36,728 bases of DNA from a bacterium (GTDB lineage: Bacteria > Omnitrophota > Gorgyraeia > Gygaellales > UBA12090): contig SCPY01000269.1 of NCBI GenBank assembly GCA_004299495.1, forward strand, positions 1-36,728, written 5' to 3'. Shown here piece after piece: positions 1 to 8,816 of the stretch. Each line of letters begins with the position of its first letter. Positions within the stretch are counted from its first letter, which is position 1. The notes beneath the pieces are model-generated. The model saw only the letters and a list, made by a program, of their open reading frames with translations. It ran no database searches and was not told where the DNA came from. Position numbers and translations under genes: made by a program.

Positions 1-620
1 CCTCTTTGCTTAAGGAGGCAAGCGATGGAGGCGGACGCCTTTTTGAAGTCAGCGGTCCGGTGTATGAAAAGATTGCCTTTGGCAACCGAAGCGAGGGTGT
101 TATCGCGGTGGCTGTTCGTCCGAGAGCATCCCTTAAGGACATACCCATAAGGGAAAATCCTCTTTTTGTGGTAATAGAGGGTATAGAAAAGCCCGGTAAC
201 TTGGGGGCGATTATCAGGACAGCCCAGGCCGCGGGGGCGGACGCGGTCTTGGTGGCGGATGCGCGTACCGATATCTATAATCCTTACGTGGTGCGTTCAA
301 GCATAGGGGCGTTATTTGAGGCCCGTGTGGTGCAGGCCGAATCCGGAGAAATAATTTCCTGGCTTAAAGAGCGCGAAGTGAGGATAGCCTGCGCCTGCGT
401 GAAAGGGGATATGGCGTATACTTCTGTTGATTTTCGGGGGCGGCTCGCCATAGCCGTAGGCAGCGAGGAAAAGGGACTCACCGGCCTCTGGAAAGAGAGC
501 GCGGATTCCAGGGTTACCATACCTATGGCAGGTAAAGTAGATTCGCTTAATGTGTCTTGCGCGGCGGCGATATTGCTCTTTGAAGCCGTGCGCCAGAGGG
601 GGGATATCGCCAGGAGGTAA
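1..620 (+). CDS. TrmH/SpoU-family RNA 2'-O-ribose methyltransferase, 5' end cut by window edge
   Basis: A SPOUT-class methyltransferase that would move a methyl group from S-adenosylmethionine to a ribose 2'-OH in tRNA or rRNA. The three SPOUT motifs are in order: NLGAIIRTAQAAGADAVLV (motif 1 with the conserved Asn and Arg), GSEEKGL (motif 2), and SLNVSCAAAILLFEAVR (motif 3), which form the trefoil-knot SAM site. The frame stays open to the first base, and the visible ~204 residues lack most of the N-terminal substrate-binding domain that makes these proteins about 250 aa. A TTG at position 6 is therefore probably internal and the true start lies before the window. An AGGAGG inside its 3' end serves the next gene. 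The exact RNA target cannot be told from sequence; TrmH, RlmB and TsnR subfamilies all share these motifs. Confidence 0.9.
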   Translation, partial: SLLKEASDGGGRLFEVSGPVYEKIAFGNRSEGVIAVAVRPRASLKDIPIRENPLFVVIEGIEKPGNLGAIIRTAQAAGADAVLVADARTDIYNPYVVRSSIGALFEARVVQAESGEIISWLKEREVRIACACVKGDMAYTSVDFRGRLAIAVGSEEKGLTGLWKESADSRVTIPMAGKVDSLNVSCAAAILLFEAVRQRGDIARR

Positions 621-623
621 TAT

Positions 624-1181
624 ATGCCTTATGAAACCGCTGTCAAAAAAGCCTGGGAGGCGCTTGAGGATTTATCCGAAGGCAGGATTGCCTATGAAGT
701 TGCTTTGCTGGGAGACAGGTATGAGGTGAACCTGAAAGACAAAAGCATATTCTCAAATTCCTGCAACGTGCCGGCCAAGGAATATCTCGCCATACTGATA
801 TTGCATTATTTAATCGGTTCCCTGAAAGGGGCCTATATCCCCAGCGGAGAGTGGATTTCTTTTAAGGATATAGAAGGCGGAGAGACGTATTATCCCGCCT
901 ATCGAAAAAGCGTGATAGAAAGGCTGTTAAGGAAATTCGGGGAGAAGCCGGAAAATTTACTGAGCGTGCCGGAACGTTTCAAGGGGGTTACGGTTGAGGG
1001 GATAGCTGATGCCGCTATTGAGATCGAGACCTTTCTTAATGTAAAGGTAAGGGTAGCCATTTGGAAAGGCGATGAGGAGTTTGGCCCCGAGGCGAGCATC
1101 CTCTATGACAGAAATCTGACCCGGATTTATACTATGGAAGACATCACGGTCTTTTCGCATTTTATCGTGGGCAATCTCTAA
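624..1181 (+). CDS. DUF3786-family protein
   Basis: A soluble 185-aa protein with no signal peptide or membrane segment. The central segment (about residues 70-95, around PSGEWISFKDIEGGETYYPAYRK as a recognisable block) and the C-terminal block ending in a hydrophobic FSHFIVGNL resemble DUF3786. From memory, this family occurs in anaerobes and often lies near corrinoid or Wood-Ljungdahl genes. Its biochemical function is unknown to me. The ATG follows AGGAGG with good spacing and lies 3 nt after the upstream stop, so it is probably co-transcribed with the methyltransferase. Wood-Ljungdahl corrinoid protein genes occur in this window but about 31 kb away, so there is no direct operon link. The family assignment is by pattern recognition only. 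Confidence 0.7.
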   Translation: MPYETAVKKAWEALEDLSEGRIAYEVALLGDRYEVNLKDKSIFSNSCNVPAKEYLAILILHYLIGSLKGAYIPSGEWISFKDIEGGETYYPAYRKSVIERLLRKFGEKPENLLSVPERFKGVTVEGIADAAIEIETFLNVKVRVAIWKGDEEFGPEASILYDRNLTRIYTMEDITVFSHFIVGNL

Positions 1182-1190
1182 AATAAAGCT

Positions 1191-1976
1191 ATGCGTAAAA
1201 TTATCTATGCGCTTTTAATTATGCTATTATGTATTGGGATTATTTATTCCCTTACGCGTAAGCCGGGGCTTAGCAAGATTGAATCCGATACCCGCGCGCT
1301 TGTCCGGGCCATAATCCAGAAAGAACAGCCCGCCGCTAAGGCTAAAGAGGAGGTTAAGCGTCCGGAGCGTGTCGGAGAGAAGATAGCCTATGACGTAAAA
1401 CTGGGAAAGATTTCTCTGGGCAAGGCAAAATACAGCCATTTGCCAAACGTTGAGCTTGACGGAAAACCGGCAATCCATATGACTTTTGAGACCAGATTGA
1501 CGCGTTTCTCGGACATAGAGAATATTTACAGCGATCCTGATACTTTCCTGCCGCTTAAAATAGAGCGCGCGATATCTTCCTGGCCGCTTTCGGAAGAGAT
1601 TTTTGAACTGTACGACCAGAAAAACTTCACCCTCACTATTACTAAACATAAATCCGGCAAGGGGCGGCAGCGCACCATAAAAAAAGACAGCCCTATCCAT
1701 AACGCGATAATGCTTCCGTTCTATGTGCGGCGCATGGAGGAGATTGACGCGGGATGGTCAATGACCGTGAACCTGCCTAACCAGAAGTTTGAAATAAAAT
1801 TTGTTTCCATGGAAGATGTGGCAGTTCCGGCCGGATCTTTTAAGGCCTATCATTTTAAAAGCGCTCCGGAGAGGTTTGAGGTATGGGTGAGCGCCGATGA
1901 GCGTAAAATCCCGGTGAAAATAAAAGGAAACGGAGCTTTGGGATACACCCTGGTGATGAGGGAATACAGCATTTAA
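1191..1976 (+). CDS. DUF3108-like exported or membrane-anchored protein
   Basis: 261 aa. Residues 1-22 form a positively charged N-region followed by a hydrophobic stretch, which is a signal peptide or signal anchor. A short charged linker follows, then a domain starting near residue 62 (GEKIAYDVKLGKISLGKAKY) that matches the start of DUF3108, a beta-rich periplasmic family. The C-terminal part (DVAVPAGSFKAYHFKS, then FEVWVSADERKIPVKI) is also typical of DUF3108 proteins. The function is unknown; the fold is thought to be lipocalin- or LolA-like, so a role at the cell envelope is an inference. The gene starts 9 nt after the DUF3786 gene and ends 6 nt before the coiled-coil gene, so all three are probably one transcript. 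Confidence 0.7.
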   Translation: MRKIIYALLIMLLCIGIIYSLTRKPGLSKIESDTRALVRAIIQKEQPAAKAKEEVKRPERVGEKIAYDVKLGKISLGKAKYSHLPNVELDGKPAIHMTFETRLTRFSDIENIYSDPDTFLPLKIERAISSWPLSEEIFELYDQKNFTLTITKHKSGKGRQRTIKKDSPIHNAIMLPFYVRRMEEIDAGWSMTVNLPNQKFEIKFVSMEDVAVPAGSFKAYHFKSAPERFEVWVSADERKIPVKIKGNGALGYTLVMREYSI

Positions 1977-1982
1977 TTTCCT

Positions 1983-2711
1983 ATGGCGATGTTATTCTTA
2001 ATTCTTCTGTTGTGCGCGGCTGTCGCGCTTATCGCGCTTTTGCTTGTGCCCGCCGAGGCTATAAAGCAATTATATAAAGGCAGGCCGCGCCTTTCCGGGC
2101 TTACTCTTAATATGCGTTCCGATTCCGGAGGGGAGCCGGATACAGCCGCTCCGGGCAAAGGCATTTCGGCACAACAGCCATTGGCTTCTCCGGAGAGCAA
2201 GGCGGAAGAATTAGCGGTAAAGTTAAAGGCTGCCCGCGAGGATATTCGCAAGCTTCAGGAAGATGCTGCCTTAGCAAAAAATAGCGAATCCGCGGCCCTT
2301 GCCGAGCTGAGTAAGTTCAAGCTGGGAACGGAAAAAGACGCAAGCGATCAGGAGAACCGCAAGAAGGAAATTCGCGAGCTCGCCGACAAACTGCTTGAGA
2401 AGGGCCGTGAATATGAAAAAGAGTTTTCGCTTAATCTAAGCCTCAATAAAGAATTAGGCGGGTATAAAGAGAAGTGCGAGCGTTTAGAAAGCGAAAACCG
2501 CCAGCAGGGCGAGAAGTTAGCGCTTTTAGAGGGGCATGTTAAGGCCTACAAGGAAGAGCTAAAGAAGCAGGCCCAGCTTATCTCTGAATTAACTAAAAAG
2601 AATGATGAGGCCCAATGGGTTTCCAAGAAGGAATATGAGGCGCTCCAGGCGCGGCTGGTAAAGGGAAAAGAAGATGAAAAGGGGATTGATGAAGAAGGAA
2701 GGCCTGCTTAG
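1983..2711 (+). CDS. membrane-anchored coiled-coil protein, function unknown
   Basis: 242 aa. The first ~22 residues are one hydrophobic helix (MAMLFLILLLCAAVALIALL), an N-terminal membrane anchor. From about residue 70 to 230 the sequence is rich in Lys, Glu, Ala and Leu with heptad-like spacing and almost no Gly or Pro, indicating a long coiled coil. No catalytic motif is visible and I do not recognise a family. Its last 38 nt overlap the start of aroA in another frame. It could be an envelope scaffold, but that is only suggested by its architecture. Confidence 0.65.
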   Translation: MAMLFLILLLCAAVALIALLLVPAEAIKQLYKGRPRLSGLTLNMRSDSGGEPDTAAPGKGISAQQPLASPESKAEELAVKLKAAREDIRKLQEDAALAKNSESAALAELSKFKLGTEKDASDQENRKKEIRELADKLLEKGREYEKEFSLNLSLNKELGGYKEKCERLESENRQQGEKLALLEGHVKAYKEELKKQAQLISELTKKNDEAQWVSKKEYEALQARLVKGKEDEKGIDEEGRPA

Positions 2712-3981
2712 GGTTGAGAAGGCTCAATGCCTAAAGGGAAAAGTTAAGGCCTCGCCTTCTAAGTCCTATACGATAAGAGCGATTGCCTGCGCCGCGCTTT
2801 CCGGCAGCGCAAAAATTATAAATCCCCTTATTTCAGAAGATACCCAAGCCGCGATAGTGGCTTTCGGGAATCTGGGAGCGTTGATAAAAAAGAGAGGAAA
2901 TACCCTTAAGGTAAAAGGCTTTGGCGCAAGGCCGTCTTTGGCCGGTGAGGTAAATGTGGGAGAGTCAGGGACCCTCCTGCGTCTGATTCTGCCTATTATC
3001 GCTTTAGGGAAAGGAAGATTCTTGGTGCGCGGAGAGGGCACTTTACTTAAGCGGCCCCATAAAGCGATAGCGGAGGTTTTATTGTCTCTGGGAGCGCGTA
3101 TTCAAGGCAAAGACAGCGAATTCCGGCTTCCTCTGCGTATTGACGGCAGGGGGGGGCTTGGCGGCGGAAAGGTCAAAGTGAGCGGACAGATGAGTTCGCA
3201 GGCGATTTCCTCCCTCTTAACCGTGGCGCCTCTCGCCGTACATGATGTGGAACTCGTGGTTAAGGACAGGGTAGTCTCCGCGCCATACATTGATATCACT
3301 TTAAACGTGCTTAAGCGCTTCGGGATAAAGGTGAAAAGGCAGGGATACAAAAGATTCTTCATCAAAGCTCCGCAAATTTATGAACCCAAAGAGGATTTTA
3401 TAATTCACGGAGATTATTCTTCAGCGGCATTTTTAATCGCCGCGGGATGCCTGGTTGAGTCGGATATTACCATAACCGATCTGGTCAAAGACAGCCAGGG
3501 CGACAGGAACATTATTCAGATTCTTAACAGTATGGGCGCGAAGATAATTCATGCCAATGGTTGCGCGCGTATCCGGGGCCCTTTTAATCTTAAGGGCAGG
3601 GATATTGATTGTTCCGATACCCCTGATTTGGTGCCTATCCTGGCGGTGGCAGGCTGTTTTGCCAAAGGCAAAACAAGGATACGTAATATCAGCCATCTGG
3701 CGTATAAGGAAAGCGATAGAATCCAGGCCCCCGCAGGCGAACTCAGGAAATTAGGGGCCAATATCCGCGCAGGCGCGGATTCCTTAATCATAGAAGAATC
3801 CGGTTTAAGGCCCGCGGTAGTGAGCGGCTGTAATGACCACAGAATAGCCATGGCCCTGGCGGTGTGCGGTTTAAGAATAGGCGGGATAGCCATTAAAGGC
3901 GTTGATTGCGTCAATAAGTCTTATCCCCGCTTTATCCCGGATATGGAATCGCTGGGCGCGAGATTTATTATTAAGAATTGA
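2674..3981 (+). CDS. aroA: 3-phosphoshikimate 1-carboxyvinyltransferase (EPSP synthase)
   Basis: Catalyses transfer of the enolpyruvyl group from PEP to shikimate-3-phosphate, the sixth step of the shikimate pathway. Family motifs are present: an N-terminal KASPSKSYTIRAIA block (substrate-binding Lys), GESGTLLRLILP (the usual form is GNSGTTLR), SGQMSSQAISSLL, GDYSSAAFLIAAG, DTPDLVPILAV with its catalytic-site Asp, KESDRI, and NDHRIAMALAV near the C-terminus. At 435 aa the length is normal. It overlaps the upstream coiled-coil gene; ATG at 2674 or 2689 could both be used, and AAAAGGGG sits just before the second. The other aromatic genes of this window (pheA, hisC, aroF, tyrA) lie further downstream and are not contiguous with it. 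Confidence 0.95.
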   Translation: MKRGLMKKEGLLRVEKAQCLKGKVKASPSKSYTIRAIACAALSGSAKIINPLISEDTQAAIVAFGNLGALIKKRGNTLKVKGFGARPSLAGEVNVGESGTLLRLILPIIALGKGRFLVRGEGTLLKRPHKAIAEVLLSLGARIQGKDSEFRLPLRIDGRGGLGGGKVKVSGQMSSQAISSLLTVAPLAVHDVELVVKDRVVSAPYIDITLNVLKRFGIKVKRQGYKRFFIKAPQIYEPKEDFIIHGDYSSAAFLIAAGCLVESDITITDLVKDSQGDRNIIQILNSMGAKIIHANGCARIRGPFNLKGRDIDCSDTPDLVPILAVAGCFAKGKTRIRNISHLAYKESDRIQAPAGELRKLGANIRAGADSLIIEESGLRPAVVSGCNDHRIAMALAVCGLRIGGIAIKGVDCVNKSYPRFIPDMESLGARFIIKN

Positions 3982-4002
3982 GCCGGAGCCGCTCAAAAAA
4001 TC

Positions 4003-4031
4003 TTGCCCCGTCTTATATTTCGTGGTATACT
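4003..4031 (+). promoter_or_regulatory. sigma70-type promoter for the yebC operon
   Basis: TTGCCC (4003-4008), 17-nt spacer, TATACT (4026-4031), in the 118-nt gap between aroA and yebC. The predicted start is near 4038, giving a ~60-nt leader with AGAGGAGG (4083-4090) nine nt before the yebC ATG. It probably drives yebC-ruvC-ruvA-scpB-pheA-hisC. Confidence 0.65.
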
Positions 4032-4099
4032 AATAGGTTATCTTAAGAGAAATTTAGTTCGCGGCGCAATTTAACTGCTTATAGAGGAGGTTATCTGTT

Positions 4100-4858
4100 A
4101 TGTCTGGACATTCAAAGTGGGCAAGTATAAAACATAAGAAAGGCGCGGCTGATGCCAGGAAGGGCGCCCTTTATACCAAGCTTATCAAAGAGATAACGAT
4201 GAGCGCGAGAAACGGCGGGGGGAATCCGGATATGAATCCGGCCTTACGCACCGCGATGAACAAGGCCAGAGAGGCGAATATGCCCTCTGATAACGTGAAA
4301 AACGCCATTAAACGCGGCACCGGAGAATTGCCGGGTGTGGTATATGAGACCGTGACTTATGAGGCCTATGGCCCGGCGGGCGTTGCCATAATGATTGAGG
4401 CGCTGACTGATAACAAAAACCGTACTACCGCGGAACTGCGCAACATTCTTTCTAAGAAAAGCGGGAATATGGCGGGTGCCGGCTCTGTGGCATGGATATT
4501 TCAAAAAAAGGGCTATATAGTCGTAGATAAGGCCGCTGTTAAAGAGGATGTGCTTATGGATGCCTCTTTAGAGGCGGGGGCGGAGGATATAAAATCTCAG
4601 GAAAAAAGCTTTGAGGTGCTGACTATCCCTCAGGATTTCGAGAAGGTAAAATCTCACCTTCAGGAAAAAGGCATAGCCTATCAAAGCGCGGAGGTAACTA
4701 TGCTGCCTACTTCGGTTATTAAAGTGTCCGGAGCGTCTGAGGCAAAGCAGATATTGAGTTTAGTTGAGGCGCTCGAAGACCACGACGACGTGCAGGAGGT
4801 CTATGCTAATTTTGATATTCCCGATGAATTGATTGAGCAGGTAGCGGCGGCCGGTTAA
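4100..4858 (+). CDS. yebC: YebC/PmpR-family protein (TACO1-like)
   Basis: 252 aa, the full length of the YebC/TACO1 family. The diagnostic N-terminus MSGHSKWASIKHKKGAADA is intact, followed by the DPxMNPxLRxA-like block and the segment GPAGVAIMIEALTDNKNRTTAELR. Family members have been described as DNA-binding regulators (PmpR, YebC) and, more recently, as factors that help ribosomes translate difficult stretches such as polyproline; which role applies here cannot be seen. The gene has its own promoter and a strong AGAGGAGG site. It precedes ruvC by 6 nt, the classical yebC-ruvC-ruvA arrangement of many bacteria. Confidence 0.95.
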   Translation: MSGHSKWASIKHKKGAADARKGALYTKLIKEITMSARNGGGNPDMNPALRTAMNKAREANMPSDNVKNAIKRGTGELPGVVYETVTYEAYGPAGVAIMIEALTDNKNRTTAELRNILSKKSGNMAGAGSVAWIFQKKGYIVVDKAAVKEDVLMDASLEAGAEDIKSQEKSFEVLTIPQDFEKVKSHLQEKGIAYQSAEVTMLPTSVIKVSGASEAKQILSLVEALEDHDDVQEVYANFDIPDELIEQVAAAG

Positions 4859-4864
4859 GTCTAT

Positions 4865-5347
4865 ATGCGTATCGCGGGGATTGACCCGGGGTTGCGTACC
4901 ACAGGTTACGGCTTGATTGACAGCCAGGGATTGAAAGTGAAATTGGTTGAGGCAGGCTATATCCGCACCAATCCGAAAGAAAAAATACAGGGCCGCCTGG
5001 GCCATCTGCACAGGGCAATAGGCGCGATAATTAGTAAGTTTAACCCGGAAGTTATGGTTTTGGAAAAATTATATGCCCATTGGAGGCACCCTGCCACGGC
5101 TTACGCTTTAGGCCAGGCAAGGGGGGTTATTTGCCTGGCGGCAAAAGAAAATAATATCGAACTGGTGGAATATGCCGCAACCAGGATAAAGAAGGCGATT
5201 GTAGGCAAAGGCCATGCCTCTAAGATGCAGGTCCAGCGCATGATTCAGCATTTGTTCTCCTTGTCCCAGGCGCCCGCGCCCGCGGATGTGAGCGATGCCC
5301 TGGCATTAGCGGTGGGGCATTCGTATATGATGAAGAAGCCGCAATGA
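4865..5347 (+). CDS. ruvC: Holliday junction resolvase RuvC
   Basis: Endonuclease that cuts four-way DNA junctions during recombination repair, working with the RuvAB motor. At 160 aa the length is normal. The RNase H-like acidic residues are in place: D7 in GIDPGLRTTGYG, E67 in VLEKLY, and D141 and D144 in PADVSDALALAVGH. The LGQARGVI block after the second motif is also conserved. The stop codon overlaps the ruvA start (ATGA), so the two are translationally coupled. The motor ATPase gene ruvB is not in this window. Confidence 0.95.
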   Translation: MRIAGIDPGLRTTGYGLIDSQGLKVKLVEAGYIRTNPKEKIQGRLGHLHRAIGAIISKFNPEVMVLEKLYAHWRHPATAYALGQARGVICLAAKENNIELVEYAATRIKKAIVGKGHASKMQVQRMIQHLFSLSQAPAPADVSDALALAVGHSYMMKKPQ

Positions 5348-5976
5348 TTGCCCAGATTTCCGGTAATGTCATACGGCAGAATCAGAATTCGCTGCTGATG
5401 GATGTTTCGGGGATTTGCTACGAGGTCCTTGTGCCTACCGCCATCATGCAGAGAATCAGCAAGCTGATAGATAAGGAGCGGGCGCTAACCCTTATCACAT
5501 ATCATTACCACAGCGTCGAGCCGTCAAAGTCGGTCCCTATTTTAATTGGCTTCCTAAATGAGATAGAGCGGGATTTTTTCTTGCAGTTTATTACGGTTTC
5601 CGGAATCGGGCCCCGCGCGGCCCTGAGGGCGCTGGCCGCCTCTTTTTCAACCATTGCCCAGGCCATAGATGAAGGCAATGCCGGTTTCTTAAAATCCTTG
5701 CCGGGAATCGGAAGCCAGCGCGCGAAAGAGATTATCGCCAAACTCCAGGGTAAGGTGGGAAAATTCGGCCTTATTCAAGACGACGGATATAAAGATGAAT
5801 CACGCGCGATAGCTGCTGATGATACAGCGCAAGAGGCGGTGGAGGTGTTGGTTCAACTTCAGTATAAAAGGCAGGAAGCAAAAGAGATGGTGCGCCAGGC
5901 ATTGGAAAGGGCGCCACATATCAATCATACCGAAGAACTGCTTAACGAGGTATATAAGCATAAGGTAAAAAAATAA
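5344..5976 (+). CDS. ruvA: Holliday junction branch migration protein RuvA
   Basis: Tetrameric DNA-binding subunit that holds the Holliday junction and loads the RuvB helicase. Domain I is the OB-fold beginning MIAQISGNVIRQNQNSLLMD. Domain II carries two helix-hairpin-helix motifs, VSGIGPRAALRAL (about residues 84-96) and LPGIGSQRAKEIIAKL (about 119-134). Domain III at the C-terminus (from TAQEAVEVLVQLQY) is the RuvB-contacting three-helix unit. The 210-aa length is normal. It overlaps ruvC by 4 nt and is followed by scpB after 3 nt. Confidence 0.95.
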   Translation: MIAQISGNVIRQNQNSLLMDVSGICYEVLVPTAIMQRISKLIDKERALTLITYHYHSVEPSKSVPILIGFLNEIERDFFLQFITVSGIGPRAALRALAASFSTIAQAIDEGNAGFLKSLPGIGSQRAKEIIAKLQGKVGKFGLIQDDGYKDESRAIAADDTAQEAVEVLVQLQYKRQEAKEMVRQALERAPHINHTEELLNEVYKHKVKK

Positions 5977-5979
5977 CCA

Positions 5980-6612
5980 ATGAACGAAGAGAACCAGTCC
6001 AGTATAAATTATAAGGCGGCAATTGAGGCGTTTTTATTTGTCAGCGAAAAGCCCTTATTGATAGAGCAGGTTAAGGGCGTATTGGATGGCATGGAAGCGG
6101 ATAAAATACGGGATACGCTCTTAGAGTTAAAGAGCGATTATGAGAAAAGCGAGAGGGGCCTGCGCATTATTGAGATCGCGGGAGGCTTTCAGATTGTTAC
6201 TTCCCCGGAGGCCGCGGAGACCCTAAGGAAGTTTTACAAGCTCCGGGATGCCCAGCGATTAAGCAAATCCGCCCTGGAAACCCTGGCGATTATCGCCTAT
6301 AAGCAGCCGGTTACCCGCCTGGACATAGAGTCCTTGCGGGGGGTAAATGTTGATAGTATGATAAGAAGCCTGATGGAAAAAAATCTTATCCGTATCGCCG
6401 GGAGAAAAGATGTCATCGGCAGGCCTTTCGTTTATTCCACTACGAAACAATTCATGGAGTACTTCGGACTTGCGTCATTAGCTGACCTGCCGAAGGTGGA
6501 AGAATTAGCTAAAGGCGCGCAAAGCGCGCAGGACCCGGCACAATTACTCAGCCTAAGCAATAGGACTGAAAACTTTATAAGCGCGGTTAAGGATAACTCT
6601 AATGAACCTTGA
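5980..6612 (+). CDS. scpB: segregation and condensation protein B
   Basis: Winged-helix kleisin-partner subunit of the Smc-ScpA-ScpB condensin that compacts and segregates chromosomes. The N-terminal IEAFLFVSEKPLLIEQVK and the central SALETLAIIAYKQPVTRLDIESLRGV with RDLMEKxLI-like continuation are hallmark ScpB blocks. The length of 210 aa is typical. The usual partner scpA is not beside it and not in the window. Its 3' end overlaps pheA by 11 nt, so an aromatic amino acid gene is coupled to a chromosome segregation gene, probably just by operon packing. Confidence 0.93.
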   Translation: MNEENQSSINYKAAIEAFLFVSEKPLLIEQVKGVLDGMEADKIRDTLLELKSDYEKSERGLRIIEIAGGFQIVTSPEAAETLRKFYKLRDAQRLSKSALETLAIIAYKQPVTRLDIESLRGVNVDSMIRSLMEKNLIRIAGRKDVIGRPFVYSTTKQFMEYFGLASLADLPKVEELAKGAQSAQDPAQLLSLSNRTENFISAVKDNSNEP

Positions 6613-7663
6613 AAACTTAAGAAAACAGATTGACAGTATCGATACGCACATCGTAAATGCCCTGGGCAGGCGATGTGAAATTACCCTGAAGATCCGTAAG
6701 CTCAAAAAGAAATTGGGCAGGCAAATTTACTCTCCGGAGCGCGAGCGGCAGGTCTTGAGCCGCTTAAAAAAGATAAAGCGCGGCCCTCTCTCTGATGAGG
6801 CGCTGGAGGCAATCTACCGCGAGATTATGTCCGCGGCCCTTTCCCTGGAGAAGCCGTTAACCATCGCCTATCTTGGGCCTGAGGCAACCTTCACGCATTT
6901 AGCAGCGATAAAAAAATTCGGCCAGCAGCTGGCCTATCTGCCTTGCGATTCCATATCCAGCGTATTCAGAGAGGTGTTGAAACATAATGCTAACTACGGG
7001 GTGGTGCCGGTAGAAAATTCTATTGAAGGCGCGGTGACCCACACCCTGGACATGCTGATTGACTCGGATGTAAAGATATGCGCTCAGATTGTGATGAATG
7101 TGTCGCATAATCTGTTAAGCGAGTGCGCCAGAGGGGATATCCGCAAAATTTATTCTAACCCCCAGGTATTTGCGCAGTGCAGGCTCTGGCTGAAGGAAAA
7201 TTTCCCTAAGGCTGAGCTTATAGATACTCCTTCTACCAGCCGGGCGGCCCAGATTGCCAGGGATAATAAGAACACCGCTGCCATCGCCTCAATCTTAGCG
7301 GCACGGGTGTACGGGCTTAAGGTAATCGCTAAAGATATAGAGGACTCTCCCAGCAATATTACCCGTTTCCTGGTAATCGGAGAAAACGGCGCCGGGCCGA
7401 CAGGCAATGATAAGACCTCGGTGGTCTTCTCCATAAAAGACAGGGTGGGGGCATTGTATGACATGCTTTCCCCTTTTAAGAAATACCGCATCAACCTTAC
7501 CAAGATAGAATCCCGCCCCTCCAAAAAAAGGGCCTGGGATTATTATTTCTTCCTGGATTTAGAAGGCCATATCCAGGATAAAAATACCGCGAGAGCCCTA
7601 AAAGAATTAGAGTCGCGCGCCAAGTTCTTTAAGATACTCGGCTCATACCCAAACGCGGAATAA
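6602..7663 (+). CDS. pheA: bifunctional chorismate mutase / prephenate dehydratase (P-protein)
   Basis: Converts chorismate to prephenate and then phenylpyruvate, the committed route to phenylalanine. Residues 1-85 are an AroQ-type chorismate mutase helix bundle (LRKQIDSIDTHIVNALGRR, with the conserved Arg and Lys residues). Residues ~86-265 are the dehydratase: YLGPEATFTHLAA, VVPVENSIEGAV, NPQVFAQC, TPSTSRAAQ and NITRFLVIG with the catalytic Thr-Arg-Phe. Residues ~275-353 are an ACT domain with ESRPSKKRAWDYYFFLDL, the phenylalanine feedback site. The 353-aa length is normal. It overlaps scpB by 11 nt and precedes hisC by 15 nt. Confidence 0.96.
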   Translation: MNLENLRKQIDSIDTHIVNALGRRCEITLKIRKLKKKLGRQIYSPERERQVLSRLKKIKRGPLSDEALEAIYREIMSAALSLEKPLTIAYLGPEATFTHLAAIKKFGQQLAYLPCDSISSVFREVLKHNANYGVVPVENSIEGAVTHTLDMLIDSDVKICAQIVMNVSHNLLSECARGDIRKIYSNPQVFAQCRLWLKENFPKAELIDTPSTSRAAQIARDNKNTAAIASILAARVYGLKVIAKDIEDSPSNITRFLVIGENGAGPTGNDKTSVVFSIKDRVGALYDMLSPFKKYRINLTKIESRPSKKRAWDYYFFLDLEGHIQDKNTARALKELESRAKFFKILGSYPNAE

Positions 7664-7678
7664 AAGTTTTAACCCACA

Positions 7679-8758
7679 ATGATTAACAGGAAAATCCTAG
7701 AGATTGCCCCGTATCAGCCGGGCAGGCCTATTGAAGAGGTGCAAAGGAGCTTAGGCCTTAAGGAAGTTATTAAGCTTGCCTCTAATGAAAACCCCCTTGG
7801 CCCCAGCCCAAAGGCGGTTTCGGCAATTAGAAAATCGCTGGGTAAGCTTAACCGCTATCCGGAAGGCTCTTGTTTTCTTTTGCGCCAACGCCTTGCTAAG
7901 GGCTTAGGCGTTAAGCCGGGCAATCTGATTTTCGGAAACGGCTCGGATGAGATTATTGATATAATTATTAAGGCATTTTCCGAGCCGGACGACGAAATTA
8001 TTACCTCAGATACCACCTTTCTGGAATATAAAATCATCTCCCGGCAAAATGGCAGGCGGGTTCGGCTCGTTCCCTTAAAAGATTTCAGGTATAATTTATC
8101 GGCGATAAAAAAGGCAATAGGCCCAAAGACAAAAGCCATATTTATTGCTAATCCTAATAATCCCACAGGCACATATGTGAACAAGGAGGAGGTGGATAAT
8201 TTCCTTAAGGCCTTGCCAAAACGCGTCGTGGTTATTTTTGACGAGGCCTATCTGGAATTTGCGGATAGAAGAGATTTTCCGAAGAGCCTGTCCTATTTCA
8301 GGCAGGGCAGGAATATAATTATCTTAAGAACATTCTCTAAGATTTACGGCCTGGCGGGGTTGAGAATTGGTTATGGGATTGCCGGAGAAGAGCTTATCCG
8401 GTACATGGAGCGCTGCCGCCAGCCGTTTAATGTAAATACCCTTGCCCAGGAAGCGGCGAGAGCGGCATTAGGCGATAGCGATTTTGTAAAGAAGGCGCAA
8501 AGGTTGGCCCGGGAGGGAAAGAAATACCTTTATCGCGAATTGAATAAGCTGAAAATGGATTATATCCTGTCCGCGGCAAACTTTATCTTGATTGACATAG
8601 GCCAAGACGGCCTCGCTGTCTTTAATAAGCTTCTTAGACAGGGTGTGATTGTCAGGGATATGCGCCAGTATGGCCTGAAAAATTTTATTCGGGTCACCAT
8701 CGGTACATATAAGGAAAATAAGAAATTTATTAAATCACTAAATAAAGTCTTAGCTTAG
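7679..8758 (+). CDS. hisC: histidinol-phosphate / aromatic aminotransferase (class I/II PLP enzyme)
   Basis: PLP-dependent aminotransferase of the HisC subgroup, 359 aa. Visible motifs are LASNENPLGPSPKAV, RYPEGSCFLLRQRLA, FGNGSDEIIDIIIKAF, NPNNPTGTYV, FDEAYLEF, and TFSKIYGLAGLRIGYG, where the Lys is the PLP Schiff-base residue. HisC normally acts on imidazole acetol phosphate in histidine synthesis, but many HisC proteins also transaminate phenylpyruvate and hydroxyphenylpyruvate. Sitting directly after pheA and upstream of aroF-tyrA, with no other his gene in view, it probably supplies the last step of Phe and Tyr synthesis; that is inference from context. Confidence 0.92.
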   Translation: MINRKILEIAPYQPGRPIEEVQRSLGLKEVIKLASNENPLGPSPKAVSAIRKSLGKLNRYPEGSCFLLRQRLAKGLGVKPGNLIFGNGSDEIIDIIIKAFSEPDDEIITSDTTFLEYKIISRQNGRRVRLVPLKDFRYNLSAIKKAIGPKTKAIFIANPNNPTGTYVNKEEVDNFLKALPKRVVVIFDEAYLEFADRRDFPKSLSYFRQGRNIIILRTFSKIYGLAGLRIGYGIAGEELIRYMERCRQPFNVNTLAQEAARAALGDSDFVKKAQRLAREGKKYLYRELNKLKMDYILSAANFILIDIGQDGLAVFNKLLRQGVIVRDMRQYGLKNFIRVTIGTYKENKKFIKSLNKVLA

Positions 8759-8816
8759 ACAGCTTTAAGGCGGCCAAGCGACGATAAGGAGAATTATAAA
8801 AATTCTAAGACAGATA